In this document: in pieces, positions 1 to 10,243 of the stretch
Position numbering within the stretch: position 1 is the stretch's first letter
Layout: each line of letters opens with the position of its first letter
Assembly (NCBI GenBank): GCA_017434855.1
Contig: JAFRUA010000071.1
Coordinates: 1 to 59,320 of the forward strand
Direction of reading: 5' to 3'
Length of the DNA: 59,320 bases
Source: Clostridia bacterium
Lineage (GTDB): Bacteria; Bacillota; Clostridia; Oscillospirales; Acutalibacteraceae
Program-made: the position numbers and the translations under genes
The notes under the pieces: model-generated
Told to the model about the DNA's origin: nothing
The model's input: the letters and a program-made list of their open reading frames with translations, nothing else
The model's database searches: none

Positions 1-2
1 CA

Positions 3-3000
3 CAGGGCAGCGACGGTACCAAAGGCACTGACGGTTCGAACGCTACAGCGCAATCCTACAGCACCACCAGCCCGTTCGCTGCAATGGAAGCAGCGATCAG
101 CACCTATTCCGCTTACTACACCAAGACCATGGCGCAGCTGGTTGCGCTCGACGCCGAAACGCTGGAAAGCGTTGAAACTGCGATCAACACGCCGTATACC
201 AGCCTGCTCAGCACCTACGGCGGTGATATCTACAATTATTATTTCGGCGACTATGACACCGATAAACTGCTTGAAAACCTCGAATCCGCAAAGAACATGC
301 AGCCCAAGATCGTGCTTGCGCAGTGGCTGGATGCAAAAAGAGCCGACGAGGTCAATTACAGCGACACTTATGATAATCTGAACGCGATCTGGTCCGAATT
401 CAATGAAAAATGGGAAACATATGACGGCTATACCGATGAGGTCAAGACCTTCCTGACTGAAGAAGGCTATATCGTTCCCGCCGACGTAAAAGCGAAGCTG
501 GACGAATACAAGTACGCCATGGACGTTGCGTACCTGCGTGATCTGTATTATGATCTGATCACCGGCGCCGTTGCGACCTACAGCGCATATGACCTTGACT
601 GGGTTGCCGAGCACGAAGGCAGCGCCACCGGCGTCCTGAGCGCGGCGAAGACCGAGCTGTCATCCTATGTCACGACCCTGAACAGTCTGGATCAGACTGC
701 TGTGGCATATGTGTTCGGCGAAGGCTATGTGGACAACGTGCTCAATCCGCTGATCGACACGCTTACAGATCTGCAGTATGCCAGCGAGCTGAAGGATGAG
801 TTCCTGGGCTACAAGAGCGTCTATGACACCGCGTTTGCGCCGCTCGATCTGACGGAAAGCGATGACGCGCTCTATGCTGTTCTGAACAGCAAAGACGCCT
901 GGTACACCGATCTGCAGGCATATATTGACGAGCTGACAGAATTTGACGCCGACTTTGCAGCCAAGGTCTTCAACGATCTTGACACCGTGATGAAGGCAAA
1001 GATCAACAGCGTCTATGTCGCGCTGAAGGGACGTCACGACGGCCGTATTGACATTGCTTATGATAATTATCAGGCTTTTGTTGCCCAATACGGACAGGTG
1101 ATTGAAGTCTCTGACGTCAGCATGCAAAACTATACCGCGCTGCGTCGGGTGTTCAACAATATTAACTCTCAGCAGGTGGAATTCCTGATTGGGTCCGAGA
1201 ACTTCAAGAACGCTGTCGGAACAGACGCCTATAATCTGTTCAAAGAAAAGTATGAACTGATCAAGAGAGCACTCTTCGCGTTTGAAAACTTCAACTATGC
1301 CGGCGGCCTTTCCGCCTATGAGTTCAACCTCAGAGAACCGGTGGTCGACATCACCCGCGTTGTGAGCGAATATGACGTGATCCGCGATCAGGATTTCACC
1401 GTGGATAAATATAAGCGCGAAACCGTTTATGACAACGTCAAAAAGCTGCTGGAAAGCGATCTGGTGAAGGGCCTGCTCGGCAGCGATGAAGAGGGCGAAG
1501 AAAGCGCCGGCCTGCTCGACGGCCTGGCCGGTACGCTGAGAGAAAAGATCTTCAGCGACAGCTTTGTCAACACGTTGATCTCGATGGTCTACCCGATCGT
1601 GATCGACAACTTCGCGCCCGTTTGGGCCACCAAGCTTCCGCCGACATATGGCCCGATAGAGAAATCCGGTTTTTCTTTTACCTTCAATATTGCTGACAAC
1701 CTTTGCACACTGCGTGAGGCGCTGGCAAAGCTGGAACTGTACGCCATGCCGGATCAGCTCGCGGCGCGGCCCGAACTGAATGCTTATCCGGAGATTAAAG
1801 CGCAGCTTGCGGCGGTCACCTACGATCCCGTCTATAGCGAAGCAGAAGAAAAGGTCACCGTCAATCCGTGGAACGACCCAAGCCTTCTGGATGAAGACGG
1901 CAAGCTCGCTCTCGAATGGGGCGTCCATGACAAAGACAGCTTCATCAATGCGCTCTCTGCCGGTCTTGCCGGCGTTGCGCCGATCCTGCTCGCCCTGTTG
2001 TCGAACAAGACCATTACCAACGTGGCCAATATCATTGGGGACGGCAAATCGATTAAGGACAGCGATACACAATACATCTTTGTGACTGTTACAGTTACAA
2101 TTGATCCCATCAACCTTACATTAGAATTCAAGGGGAACGACGGTTTCAACAACGCGCTTGCGCCCATTCTCAACGCCCTCGGCGCGGAGACGATCGGCGA
2201 CGGCAATTCCATGGACACGCTGAAGAAGCTTGCAACCGGCATTGCGACGCCGCTTGATGAGATCCTCAACAAGCTTGAAGAAGATCCGCTCGACTTCCTG
2301 CTTGAGGCGCTGCCGCAGTTGGCATTCGCGGTCAGCAACGGTCTGATCGAGCCGCTGCTCGATAATTTGAAGGAAACCATCACCTATTCAGCAATTGCAC
2401 ATTATGAGCCGGACACTTCTTGCGCTGATCCCGGTGATGAAACGGCCGTTGCGCCGACAGATATCTCCGTTGACGTCGGCGAGATTCTGCTCGGCGGTCT
2501 CGGCCTTGACTTCAGCACGGCGGAAGGCCTGGTCAACAGCATCATCGGCCTGATGAACAAGGATGACGCCGAAGGAGAAGGAGAGGGCGAAGAAGAATCC
2601 GGCGGCATTCTGGATCTTCTGAGCGTGCTCCCGATCAACGACCTGTTCTCCAAGCTTGCATATTGGGGCGACTATGTCGAATTCCATGAGGGCTACAGAT
2701 CCGTTTCGCCGTTTATCACGAACAACCCGGATACTTCGACCGACGATATGCCCTATATCGTTGCTTCCGCGAGCGAAGTGTTTGCCCATATCGTGGATTA
2801 CCTCCTTGCACTTCTGAAGCGTGACAGCACGGTGCTGCCGGCGCTGGTGGACGCGCTCGGCCTCGATGTGGATCTGGAGGATGAAGACAGCGTGATCGTC
2901 GGCATCCTCAACAAGATCATCGCCGATCCCGACCCGGCCATCGCCGCCATTGTGGAGCTGATGCTCCCGGTCGAATACGACAACTGGGCTGCACTGGAAA

Positions 3001-6000
3001 ACCCGGCGACCTCCTTCACTTACAATGAAGAAGAGATCACCCCGGCCGACGTTGCCTATCTGAAATATGCGAACGACTGGGATGAACCGACCGCAACCGC
3101 GATCGCGACCAATGTTGACGAGCTGATTCCGGCCGTCGCCGGCCTGTTCGGCAGCGACGTGTCTCTCAACCGGATGCTGCAGGATGCGCTGAACGGCCTG
3201 TTCACCAACGCGACCATCACCACGATCAACAACGCGATTGCCGGCCTGTTTGCACCTGCTGAAGACGCCGAAGAACCCGGCGAAGGCGAAGAAGCCGAAG
3301 CTGGCGGCCTTGACCTGCTGGGTCTGCTGAAAGACCTGGTCGGCATCGACCTGAGCAGCTTTGAAGTGGTGGCGGAAGATCACAACTGGGGCTTTGAAGA
3401 CGGCGACAAGGCCGGCTTTGTGGACGTGCTGTGCGGATTGCTTGATCCGTTTGCGCCGCTGCTGAAGCTTATGATGCCCGGTGAAGACCTGTCTGCACTG
3501 GACGGTGTGGTCAACATCAACGGCTACGACGTCTATCCGAACTCCATTGCCTTGCTGTTCGACGCCCTCGGCATTGAACAGGTTGAAAACTATGCGGAAC
3601 TGTCCGCAAGCGAGTTGCTGAAAGCAATCCTCAACAAGCTCCTTGCCTGGGTCGACGACCTGACCGCCGAAGACAACAGCATGATCCAGGATATTCTTGA
3701 ACTGCTGCCGAATCTGGTCTACTTCATCGAAAGCAACGGCCTGAGCGTCGTCATCAAGAACCTGCTCTATCCGGTACTGATCGTGATCGACACGATCCGC
3801 CCGATCTATGACCTTGACATCCTGGCGCTGCTGCGCGGTGACGAAGAAGCGGGCGCGGAGCCCGAAGGCCTCGCAGCGATCCTCGGCGACCTTGATTTCG
3901 ACGATCTGAAACTCTCCAGCATTCTGGCGATCGTTGACGCCAAGCTTGGCACCGACCTGGTGAACAGCCCGCTTTGCACTTACGCGATTCCGGCGCTGAC
4001 GATCAAGAACGGAGACCTTGAAGCGGCCGACGTGCTGACCATCCTGCTTTGCGGCCTGATCGAAGCACTGGAAAGCAAGATCAGCGACACAGACGTCACC
4101 AACGGCGATGTGATCATTGCGATGATCGACGAAAAGCTGGAAGACTTTGATCTTGCAACCCTCTACACCAACCTGGTTCCGCTGGTTACCGGCTCTGCAT
4201 CCGAATATGAGCCCGCCAAGATCAACTGGACCTATATGCTGGGCGAGGGCGAAATCAGGCTCGACAGCTTCACGATGCCCGAAAACCCGAACGAAGCGGT
4301 GCAGGCATATCTGTCCACCTATAACAACACCGACTGGACCGAAGAGCTTGTCACCTATGTCGATCAGAACCTTGACGACATCGTGGCGACCATCATGGGT
4401 CTTGTGAATCCGGATTCCGATCTGGCAACCCTGCTGGGCGGCCTGCTCAACGACAAGCTTTACACGGCTGACATCCTCAACCTGCTGGGCGGCAAGCTGC
4501 AGGAGCTCCTCGGCAATCTGGAAGACCAGCTGAAAGCGACCATCGACGTTCTGCTCGACACCGAGATTGCCGGCTGGACCTATACGCCGGTTGAATCCGT
4601 CGACGGCAAGGATGACTTCATTGCGAAACTGAATGACATCCTTGACCCGTTTGAGCGCATCCTCGGCTTCGTCCTCTTCGACCAGGGCTACAAGTTCTTC
4701 AACGGTACGACCAGAGAAGACCTGATCGTCCTGAACGGCGGCGACGCCTATAACGCCGCACTGGCTCCGGTGCTTGAAGCGCTCGGCGTGGATATGCCGA
4801 AAAATGACGGCACCAAGAGCGTTGGCGAGATGGTCTCTGCCACGCTGACGGCTGTGACCGACAGACTGGATGAGATCACGGCGGACCCGATCAATGAGAT
4901 CCTTGACCTGCTGCCGAACGTGCTTTACTTCCTGAATGCGGGCGGCGTCAAGGCTGCGATCAACAACGCGGTTGCTCCGTTTGACGCTCTGATCAAGCTC
5001 GTTTCCGGCGAGGACGCAGCGACGCTGCTGGAAGGCGTGAAGATCGGCGCGAAAGGCAGTTATGCCGGCATGGCGCTCAACGACATTACCACGGCGAATC
5101 TGCTTGAACTGGCTGCGCAGTTGACCGGTCTGGTCATTCCGTCCGAAGAACGCGGCGCGATCACCTCGTTCTATATCGGCAAGGCTGAGAAGTACGATTC
5201 CGCCAACGGCAAGATCGCCTTCAAGCTGGTCTATGACGGCGACCGCAAGGATATGATCACGATCCTGGTCAGCGTTCTGCTTGACGTCATCGTGAACAAC
5301 GGCACCAACCCGGATACGCTGGATGACCTTCTCGGCACAGACGGCCTGATCAGAAAAGTGGTTGACGCCCTCAGCGAAATGAAGAACCTCACGTATGACT
5401 ATCAGGCATACAAGTGGAACTATTATGTTGCGGACGCCGATCCGGAGGATGCGACCTATACCGACGGCATCGGTGACGGCGCCACGTTCCCGAACAAGGC
5501 CGGCGTTGAATACCTGACCTATCCCAACGACTGGACCGAAGCGATTGCGGACTATACCGATGAAAATCTGGAAGCCATCGTCGGCGACATTCTGGAGAAA
5601 TTCGGCGACAAGCTGGATCTTGATGCTTTGACCGCGCTTCTGAAAGAAAAACTCTATACGGATGACACCGTGAAGGCGCTCATGAATCTGCTCTCCGGCC
5701 TTCTGAACAAGGTTCCGGCAGATCTCCTGACCCTGATCGGCAAGGTGGTTGACGTTGACTTCAGCGGCCTGCTGGCTTACGACGCAGAGACCGCGTCCTA
5801 CGGCGTGACCGATAAGGATTCGTTCATTGATGCGCTCTTTGGCAGCAACGGTGTCCTCACGCCGTTTGACCGTGTGTTCCGGTTCCTGCTGCTCGGCAAG
5901 AACTTTGAATACCTGACCTCTGCCCAGGCGGATACAGAAGGCGAAAGCATCCTGCTCATCCCGGGTGCAAAGGGCTATGTGAACGGCCTTGCCCCGCTGT

Positions 6001-9000
6001 TGGAGGCGCTTGGTGTTGATGCCCCGGCCGCCGGAGACGCGAAGGGCAGCGGAACGCAGCTGATGAAGGAAGTTGCAGACGGCATTCTCACCCGTGTGGA
6101 ATACATTCTGAGTCTGGATAACATTGTGCCGGAAGCTCTGGCGCTTGTTCCCGAACTGCTGTACTTCATTAATGCGGACGGTCTTACCGCCTCGGTCAAC
6201 AACACGATTGCCGCTGTGACGACGCTGATTGGCATGGTCAACGACCTCGGCATCGACGGCCTTGACCTGAGCGAGCTTCAGAATACGCTTGATTCTTACA
6301 TCGGCGACCTTTCCTTCGACGGCATTGCCGCCCTTGTGAAAGATCTGACCGGAATCGAGATCCCGGCAGAAGTCATCAACTATGTGAAGACCAACCGCAT
6401 TGGCGCGATTGAATCTTACGATTCCGCTTACGGCACTGCATACCGTGTCGCTTCTGCGGACGGTGACCGCAGCGATGTGATCACCTGCATCCTCTCCGCT
6501 GCGCTTGAAACCGTGAAGTACGGCGACAACGCTGCGAAGCTGGGCGAGCTGGCCGGTACTGACGTGATCGAACCGATCGTCGAAATTTTGACCGAAGGCG
6601 TCACGCCGAAGACCTATGAATACAACTGGAATTATACGCAGGGCTCTGACCAGACCTATCTCGGCTATCCGAACAACTGGACAAGAGACACTGCCATTTA
6701 TGTGGACGGCGAGCTGGAAGGCATTGCCAACAGCGTTGCGCACGAAATCGACGCGAACTACGATACCCTGTCCGCACTGTTGACGGATAAGGTCGATCTT
6801 TACAGCGCAAGCAAGATCAACGCCGTCGGCGGCGCACTGAAAGCGCTTGTGGAAACGATCGACAGCGCGCTTGCCGGCACGGTCGGCGAGGGTGCCGCAC
6901 AGCTGATCTATCAGCTTCTTGGCGTTGACTGGTCCGCGATCACCGAATTTGAGGAGCTTCCGGAGGGCGCGCTTACGAAGGATGCGTTCATCGACGAGCT
7001 CAAGACCCTGCTCACTCCGTTCGGCAAGGTCCTGTCCTTCCTGCTGCTTGGCGATTCCTACAAGTTCTTCGTCTATGCCGGCGCACCGGAAGGCAAGGCT
7101 GCCGGTGACGACATCCTGATCGTCAACGGTGCCAACGGTTATGACGAAGGTCTCTATCCGCTGCTGAAGGCGCTCGGCTGCAACCCGAAGAAAGCCAGTG
7201 AATTCGCTGACAGCGACGCGCTGGTCGAAGGTCTTTTGACTGCGGTCTGCGACAGAGTGGACGTCATTCTGGCCGATCCTGTCGATCAGATCATGGCGAT
7301 GCTGCCGAACCTCATCTACTTCATCAGTGCAAACGGTCTGAGCGCCTCCATCAACAATGCGATCACTTCGCTGCGGACCCTGTATGAAGAGGTGGTCAAG
7401 GCGGCGACCGGCGAAACCCCGGATCTCAACGATCTGCTCAAGGGTGCGGTTGCGAAGATTTCCGACCTTGAGACCCTGCAGAACCTTGACATCAACAATC
7501 TGACCTTCCCGTTCTTCTTCGACCTGATTGAAGAGCTGACCGGCATCAACCTGAACGATCCGATCGGCACGTATGCCACGACCTTCAACTTCGGCAAGAA
7601 GGAAGCGTACACCTACGCCGACGGCAAGACCGGTTACACCGTGACCTACAGCGAGACAAACAACCGTTACGATCTTGTGACGATTATTGCAAGCCTGCTG
7701 CTTGACGTTGTGGAAGAACCCGGCAACGAAACGGCGTTCAGAGAGCTGCTTGGCGACAACGCATACCAGCTCATCAAGAACCTGCTCAACATGAGCGAAG
7801 TCGAGATGCGTCAGATCAACTGGCTGTTTACCGAAGATGCGAACACCGGCAAGGTCTTCTCCGGCATGAACACGACGGTACTCTTTGACAAGGGCTACGG
7901 TCCGCTCTTCACCCAGGAGATGGCTGCTTACATCGCCGAGAACATCGACGACTTTGTCGACGACATGATCCAGCTGCTTGGCATCACGTCGCAGAAGCAC
8001 ACGATGGAAGATGGCAAAGAAGAATTCATCACGTCGCTGGATCAGCTTCTGGATGAATATGTCGGCGAATCCATCTATACTAAGGCCAACCTGGAAGCGA
8101 TCCTCGGCTACCTGAAGAGTGCGATCGCCAAGATCGACGGTCTCGGAACGGTTTACGGCATTGACCTGCCGACCCAGATCAAGGCCATCGTGTGGAGATC
8201 GCTGCGCAAGGATGCTTCGGACAATGTGACCGGCAACCTTGACTATTACAACGACTATGCGGTCAACAGCTTCAGCGACGGCGACAGAGCAGCGTTCACC
8301 AGCGAACTCATCCGCATGCTTGACCCGCTGTTCCCGATCCTGAAGTGGCTGCTTTGCGACGAAGACATTGCGTTCTTCCTGGATCAGGCCGGCAACGATC
8401 AGGTGGTGCTGCGCGGTGCGGAAGGCTACAGATACGGCCTTGGCCCGGTGCTTGAGGCGCTCTTCTGCGATGGAATTCCGACGCCGGAATCCTTGAGCAC
8501 AGCCACCTCCACCGACACCCTGCTTCGTCCGATCCTGAACGCACTGTTCAACCGTCTGGATTCGATCTTTGAAAATCCGGCGGACGAGATCTTCGAGCTT
8601 CTTCCGAACCTTGCGTACTTCATCAACTCCAAGGGCCTTGACACCTGCTTCAAGAACCTGCTGAACGCTGTCTGCGCCCTCTTTGAGGCGATTCGCCCGA
8701 TCCTTCCGGAAACCATGAAGGATCAGGACTTCTACGCCATGATCTATGATCTGCTGAAGCTCAGAGACATTGGCCTTGAGAACGGTCTTGAAACGATCGA
8801 CATGCAGTGGATCTTTGATAAGATCGTTGCGGCGATCGGCGAAGGTTCTTCCGAAGAACTTGACACGGTCCTCTTTAACGCGGTTGCAGAAATGACGACC
8901 GGCAAGCTGGAATCCTATGATTCCATGACCGGCCTTCCGGCGTACCGGATGATCCACACCGAAGAATCCAAGGCGGATACCGTTACGATCGTCCTGCGCT

Positions 9001-9470
9001 TCGCGATCAACTGGCTTGCAACGGCCGAGAACGCCCAGAAGCTCAAGACCATCATCAGAGAAAAGGTCGAGCTGAGTCCGGAAGGGTATGAGTACACCGA
9101 TGCCCTGATCGATTTCCTGGTGTCCTACAGCAACACCAACGCCGGCATTGACAGCGAGCTGCACATCCTGTATTACATCTTCGTTGCCCTGCAGACCGGC
9201 GCGGCAAAGACCGCCGACTGGCTGACGACCTACAACGGCAAAGTGCAGTTGATCAAGACAGAGACAGAGAAAGCGTCCAAGCGCGACAAGGCGTTTGTTG
9301 GCCTTGCGGGCCTGTTCGACTTCTTCTATCAGTCCTTTGTCGATGACAACGGCACGACCGGCAACGTCTTCTCAGAGGACGGCCTTGCGCCCAGAGGCTT
9401 CATCGCCTTCTTCCGTCAGATCATCGAATGGATCAAGTCGATCTTTGCAAAGCTCAGGATCTCCTTCTGA
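3..9470 (+). CDS. Giant repetitive surface-type protein, C-terminal part (5' truncated by window)
   Basis: The frame is open from base 3, so the true start lies outside the window and the internal ATG at 84 is not the start. At least 3,155 residues are present, ending at TGA 9468-9470. The first visible residues are Gly/Asp/Thr-rich and collagen-like. From about residue 770 a unit of roughly 390-465 residues recurs six times. An anchor of the form LPN-x-x-YF followed by a Gly-Leu helix lies near residues 770, 1235, 1635, 2045, 2430 and 2865. Other recurring blocks are a W-x-Y / NDWT segment and an Asp-Pro-Phe segment. Acidic Glu/Gly linkers occur near residues 500, 855 and 1090. No enzyme motif, LPXTG or SLH domain is visible; the C-terminus is a short amphipathic Trp/Ile/Phe-rich helix. 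I infer a very large, mostly helical extracellular protein; the family is not recognised. Confidence 0.85.
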   Translation, partial: QGSDGTKGTDGSNATAQSYSTTSPFAAMEAAISTYSAYYTKTMAQLVALDAETLESVETAINTPYTSLLSTYGGDIYNYYFGDYDTDKLLENLESAKNMQPKIVLAQWLDAKRADEVNYSDTYDNLNAIWSEFNEKWETYDGYTDEVKTFLTEEGYIVPADVKAKLDEYKYAMDVAYLRDLYYDLITGAVATYSAYDLDWVAEHEGSATGVLSAAKTELSSYVTTLNSLDQTAVAYVFGEGYVDNVLNPLIDTLTDLQYASELKDEFLGYKSVYDTAFAPLDLTESDDALYAVLNSKDAWYTDLQAYIDELTEFDADFAAKVFNDLDTVMKAKINSVYVALKGRHDGRIDIAYDNYQAFVAQYGQVIEVSDVSMQNYTALRRVFNNINSQQVEFLIGSENFKNAVGTDAYNLFKEKYELIKRALFAFENFNYAGGLSAYEFNLREPVVDITRVVSEYDVIRDQDFTVDKYKRETVYDNVKKLLESDLVKGLLGSDEEGEESAGLLDGLAGTLREKIFSDSFVNTLISMVYPIVIDNFAPVWATKLPPTYGPIEKSGFSFTFNIADNLCTLREALAKLELYAMPDQLAARPELNAYPEIKAQLAAVTYDPVYSEAEEKVTVNPWNDPSLLDEDGKLALEWGVHDKDSFINALSAGLAGVAPILLALLSNKTITNVANIIGDGKSIKDSDTQYIFVTVTVTIDPINLTLEFKGNDGFNNALAPILNALGAETIGDGNSMDTLKKLATGIATPLDEILNKLEEDPLDFLLEALPQLAFAVSNGLIEPLLDNLKETITYSAIAHYEPDTSCADPGDETAVAPTDISVDVGEILLGGLGLDFSTAEGLVNSIIGLMNKDDAEGEGEGEEESGGILDLLSVLPINDLFSKLAYWGDYVEFHEGYRSVSPFITNNPDTSTDDMPYIVASASEVFAHIVDYLLALLKRDSTVLPALVDALGLDVDLEDEDSVIVGILNKIIADPDPAIAAIVELMLPVEYDNWAALENPATSFTYNEEEITPADVAYLKYANDWDEPTATAIATNVDELIPAVAGLFGSDVSLNRMLQDALNGLFTNATITTINNAIAGLFAPAEDAEEPGEGEEAEAGGLDLLGLLKDLVGIDLSSFEVVAEDHNWGFEDGDKAGFVDVLCGLLDPFAPLLKLMMPGEDLSALDGVVNINGYDVYPNSIALLFDALGIEQVENYAELSASELLKAILNKLLAWVDDLTAEDNSMIQDILELLPNLVYFIESNGLSVVIKNLLYPVLIVIDTIRPIYDLDILALLRGDEEAGAEPEGLAAILGDLDFDDLKLSSILAIVDAKLGTDLVNSPLCTYAIPALTIKNGDLEAADVLTILLCGLIEALESKISDTDVTNGDVIIAMIDEKLEDFDLATLYTNLVPLVTGSASEYEPAKINWTYMLGEGEIRLDSFTMPENPNEAVQAYLSTYNNTDWTEELVTYVDQNLDDIVATIMGLVNPDSDLATLLGGLLNDKLYTADILNLLGGKLQELLGNLEDQLKATIDVLLDTEIAGWTYTPVESVDGKDDFIAKLNDILDPFERILGFVLFDQGYKFFNGTTREDLIVLNGGDAYNAALAPVLEALGVDMPKNDGTKSVGEMVSATLTAVTDRLDEITADPINEILDLLPNVLYFLNAGGVKAAINNAVAPFDALIKLVSGEDAATLLEGVKIGAKGSYAGMALNDITTANLLELAAQLTGLVIPSEERGAITSFYIGKAEKYDSANGKIAFKLVYDGDRKDMITILVSVLLDVIVNNGTNPDTLDDLLGTDGLIRKVVDALSEMKNLTYDYQAYKWNYYVADADPEDATYTDGIGDGATFPNKAGVEYLTYPNDWTEAIADYTDENLEAIVGDILEKFGDKLDLDALTALLKEKLYTDDTVKALMNLLSGLLNKVPADLLTLIGKVVDVDFSGLLAYDAETASYGVTDKDSFIDALFGSNGVLTPFDRVFRFLLLGKNFEYLTSAQADTEGESILLIPGAKGYVNGLAPLLEALGVDAPAAGDAKGSGTQLMKEVADGILTRVEYILSLDNIVPEALALVPELLYFINADGLTASVNNTIAAVTTLIGMVNDLGIDGLDLSELQNTLDSYIGDLSFDGIAALVKDLTGIEIPAEVINYVKTNRIGAIESYDSAYGTAYRVASADGDRSDVITCILSAALETVKYGDNAAKLGELAGTDVIEPIVEILTEGVTPKTYEYNWNYTQGSDQTYLGYPNNWTRDTAIYVDGELEGIANSVAHEIDANYDTLSALLTDKVDLYSASKINAVGGALKALVETIDSALAGTVGEGAAQLIYQLLGVDWSAITEFEELPEGALTKDAFIDELKTLLTPFGKVLSFLLLGDSYKFFVYAGAPEGKAAGDDILIVNGANGYDEGLYPLLKALGCNPKKASEFADSDALVEGLLTAVCDRVDVILADPVDQIMAMLPNLIYFISANGLSASINNAITSLRTLYEEVVKAATGETPDLNDLLKGAVAKISDLETLQNLDINNLTFPFFFDLIEELTGINLNDPIGTYATTFNFGKKEAYTYADGKTGYTVTYSETNNRYDLVTIIASLLLDVVEEPGNETAFRELLGDNAYQLIKNLLNMSEVEMRQINWLFTEDANTGKVFSGMNTTVLFDKGYGPLFTQEMAAYIAENIDDFVDDMIQLLGITSQKHTMEDGKEEFITSLDQLLDEYVGESIYTKANLEAILGYLKSAIAKIDGLGTVYGIDLPTQIKAIVWRSLRKDASDNVTGNLDYYNDYAVNSFSDGDRAAFTSELIRMLDPLFPILKWLLCDEDIAFFLDQAGNDQVVLRGAEGYRYGLGPVLEALFCDGIPTPESLSTATSTDTLLRPILNALFNRLDSIFENPADEIFELLPNLAYFINSKGLDTCFKNLLNAVCALFEAIRPILPETMKDQDFYAMIYDLLKLRDIGLENGLETIDMQWIFDKIVAAIGEGSSEELDTVLFNAVAEMTTGKLESYDSMTGLPAYRMIHTEESKADTVTIVLRFAINWLATAENAQKLKTIIREKVELSPEGYEYTDALIDFLVSYSNTNAGIDSELHILYYIFVALQTGAAKTADWLTTYNGKVQLIKTETEKASKRDKAFVGLAGLFDFFYQSFVDDNGTTGNVFSEDGLAPRGFIAFFRQIIEWIKSIFAKLRISF

Positions 9471-9491
9471 GTTCAACACAATCAAAAAAGG

Positions 9492-9513
9492 GGGCTGCCC
9501 GCTGGGGCAGCCC
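9492..9513. terminator. GGGCTGCCC hairpin
   Basis: GGGCTGCCC (9492-9500) pairs with GGGCAGCCC (9505-9513). It is preceded by an A-run, so it looks like an intrinsic terminator on the minus strand. On the plus strand no T-run follows directly, and the giant gene may instead end at the T-rich hairpin at 9536-9580. Confidence 0.5.
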
Positions 9514-9514
9514 T

Positions 9515-9730
9515 CAGACTGTCGATAAAGTCGCCAGACCATTTGCAATGTCAAAATGACAGTTGCAAGTGGTCTTCTTTTATGACGAGAAATTAAAAAC
9601 GATCCGCGAACAAGCCGGATGGGTTGGTTGATGCTCATTGCAAATTCGCCGCGTTCTCGCCCTCTCGCGGTACCTTTGTACAGCTTCGGGGCGAGAAACA
9701 CGACGTCTGCCTGCCTTTCTCGACGTCTGT
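9515..9730. repeat. 216-bp tandem repeat, copy 1
   Basis: Copy 1 starts CAGACTGTCGATAAAGTC and is followed head-to-tail by a near-identical copy at 9731. It contains hairpin A, with arms AGACCATTTGCAA / TTGCAAGTGGTCT (9536-9575), and a second stem with TTCTCGCCC / GGGCGAGAA arms. Copy-to-copy differences are a few substitutions and small indels after hairpin A. Confidence 0.9.
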
Positions 9731-9943
9731 CAGACTGTCGATAAAGTCGCCAGACCATTTGCAATGTCAAAATGACAGTTGCAAGTGGTCTTTTTTTGAC
9801 GGGAAATAAAAACGATCCGCGAACAAGCCGGATGGGTTGGTTGATGCTCATTGCAAATTCGCCGCGTTCTCGCCCGCTCGCGGTACCTTTGTACAGCTTC
9901 GGGGCGAGAAACACGACGTCTGCCGGCCTTTCTCGACGTCTGT
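9731..9943. repeat. 216-bp tandem repeat, copy 2
   Basis: Second copy (213 bp). Hairpin A at 9752-9791 is followed by a run of seven T, so this copy would act as a rho-independent terminator on the plus strand. The header CAGACTG...AAAGTC also appears, in diverged form, at 59185-59202 near the other end of the window. Confidence 0.9.
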
Positions 9944-10007
9944 CAGCTTGCCGAAAAATGCTTTTTCGACAAGCTGGGGGCTGCCCGTTGGGCAGCCCTC
10001 TTTCTTT
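9944..10007 (+). terminator. Double hairpin closing the repeat block
   Basis: CAGCTTGCCGAAAAA / TTTTTCGACAAGCTG forms a long stem (9944-9976). It is followed at once by GGGCTGCCC / GGGCAGCCC (9978-9998) and a TCTTTCTTT tract. The second hairpin repeats the arms of the hairpin at 9492, so both bracket the tandem array. Confidence 0.6.
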
Positions 10008-10048
10008 GCCGATTATCTGATTCGTGACAGGCGGACATACCGGTTGAG

Positions 10049-10173
10049 GCCGCCGCCGGGACGCGCTTCGGCTTGCCGAAGCGCAGCCGTTCAAAGCGGA
10101 TGTATGCAACTTCGGCCAGGCATCCGCGGGCTTTGAACGGGCGCCGACTGCGTCGGCGTGTCCCGGCGGCGGC
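10049..10173. repeat. 125-nt cloverleaf of nested inverted repeats
   Basis: A perfect 14-bp outer stem, GCCGCCGCCGGGAC (10049-10062) with its complement at 10160-10173, encloses three adjoining hairpins. H1 is 10063-10084 (perfect 10-bp arms GCGCTTCGGC). H2 is 10087-10140 (16-bp arms with a 4-nt bulge and an 18-nt loop). H3 is 10141-10159 (8 bp, loop TGC). Only two nucleotides (10085-10086) are unpaired at the junction. It has no tRNA features. It may be a structured RNA or a palindromic mobile repeat; its function is unknown. Confidence 0.75.
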
Positions 10174-10204
10174 GATCCGCGGCCAAAGGCTGCTGCGTTT
10201 CGGC

Positions 10205-10243
10205 AAAAAAACGGCACGCCGGCTTGTCATGACCTGCGTGCCG
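10205..10243 (-). terminator. Intrinsic terminator of the phosphoesterase gene
   Basis: On the minus strand CGGCACGC and GCGTGCCG arms (10212-10219 / 10236-10243) are followed by seven T. It lies about 28 bp past the stop of the gene ending at 10271. Confidence 0.8.

Noticed and set aside
2388-9164. A 2,258-codon open frame antisense to the giant protein
   Set aside because: It mirrors the repeats of the plus-strand gene, has a low-complexity His/Arg/Gln/Val-rich composition, and arises from strong third-position GC bias. No ribosome site or domain is visible.
9515-9943. Possible CRISPR array
   Set aside because: Repeat units are 216 bp and directly adjacent, without short repeats and unique spacers, and no cas genes are present.
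10049-10173. tRNA gene, because of the cloverleaf shape
   Set aside because: The acceptor-like stem is 14 bp, arms do not match D, anticodon and T-arm sizes, and the conserved T-loop is missing.
9372-10217. Minus-strand 281-codon frame across the tandem repeats
   Set aside because: Its translation simply repeats with the 216-bp period, it runs through hairpins and terminators, and its start has no ribosome site.
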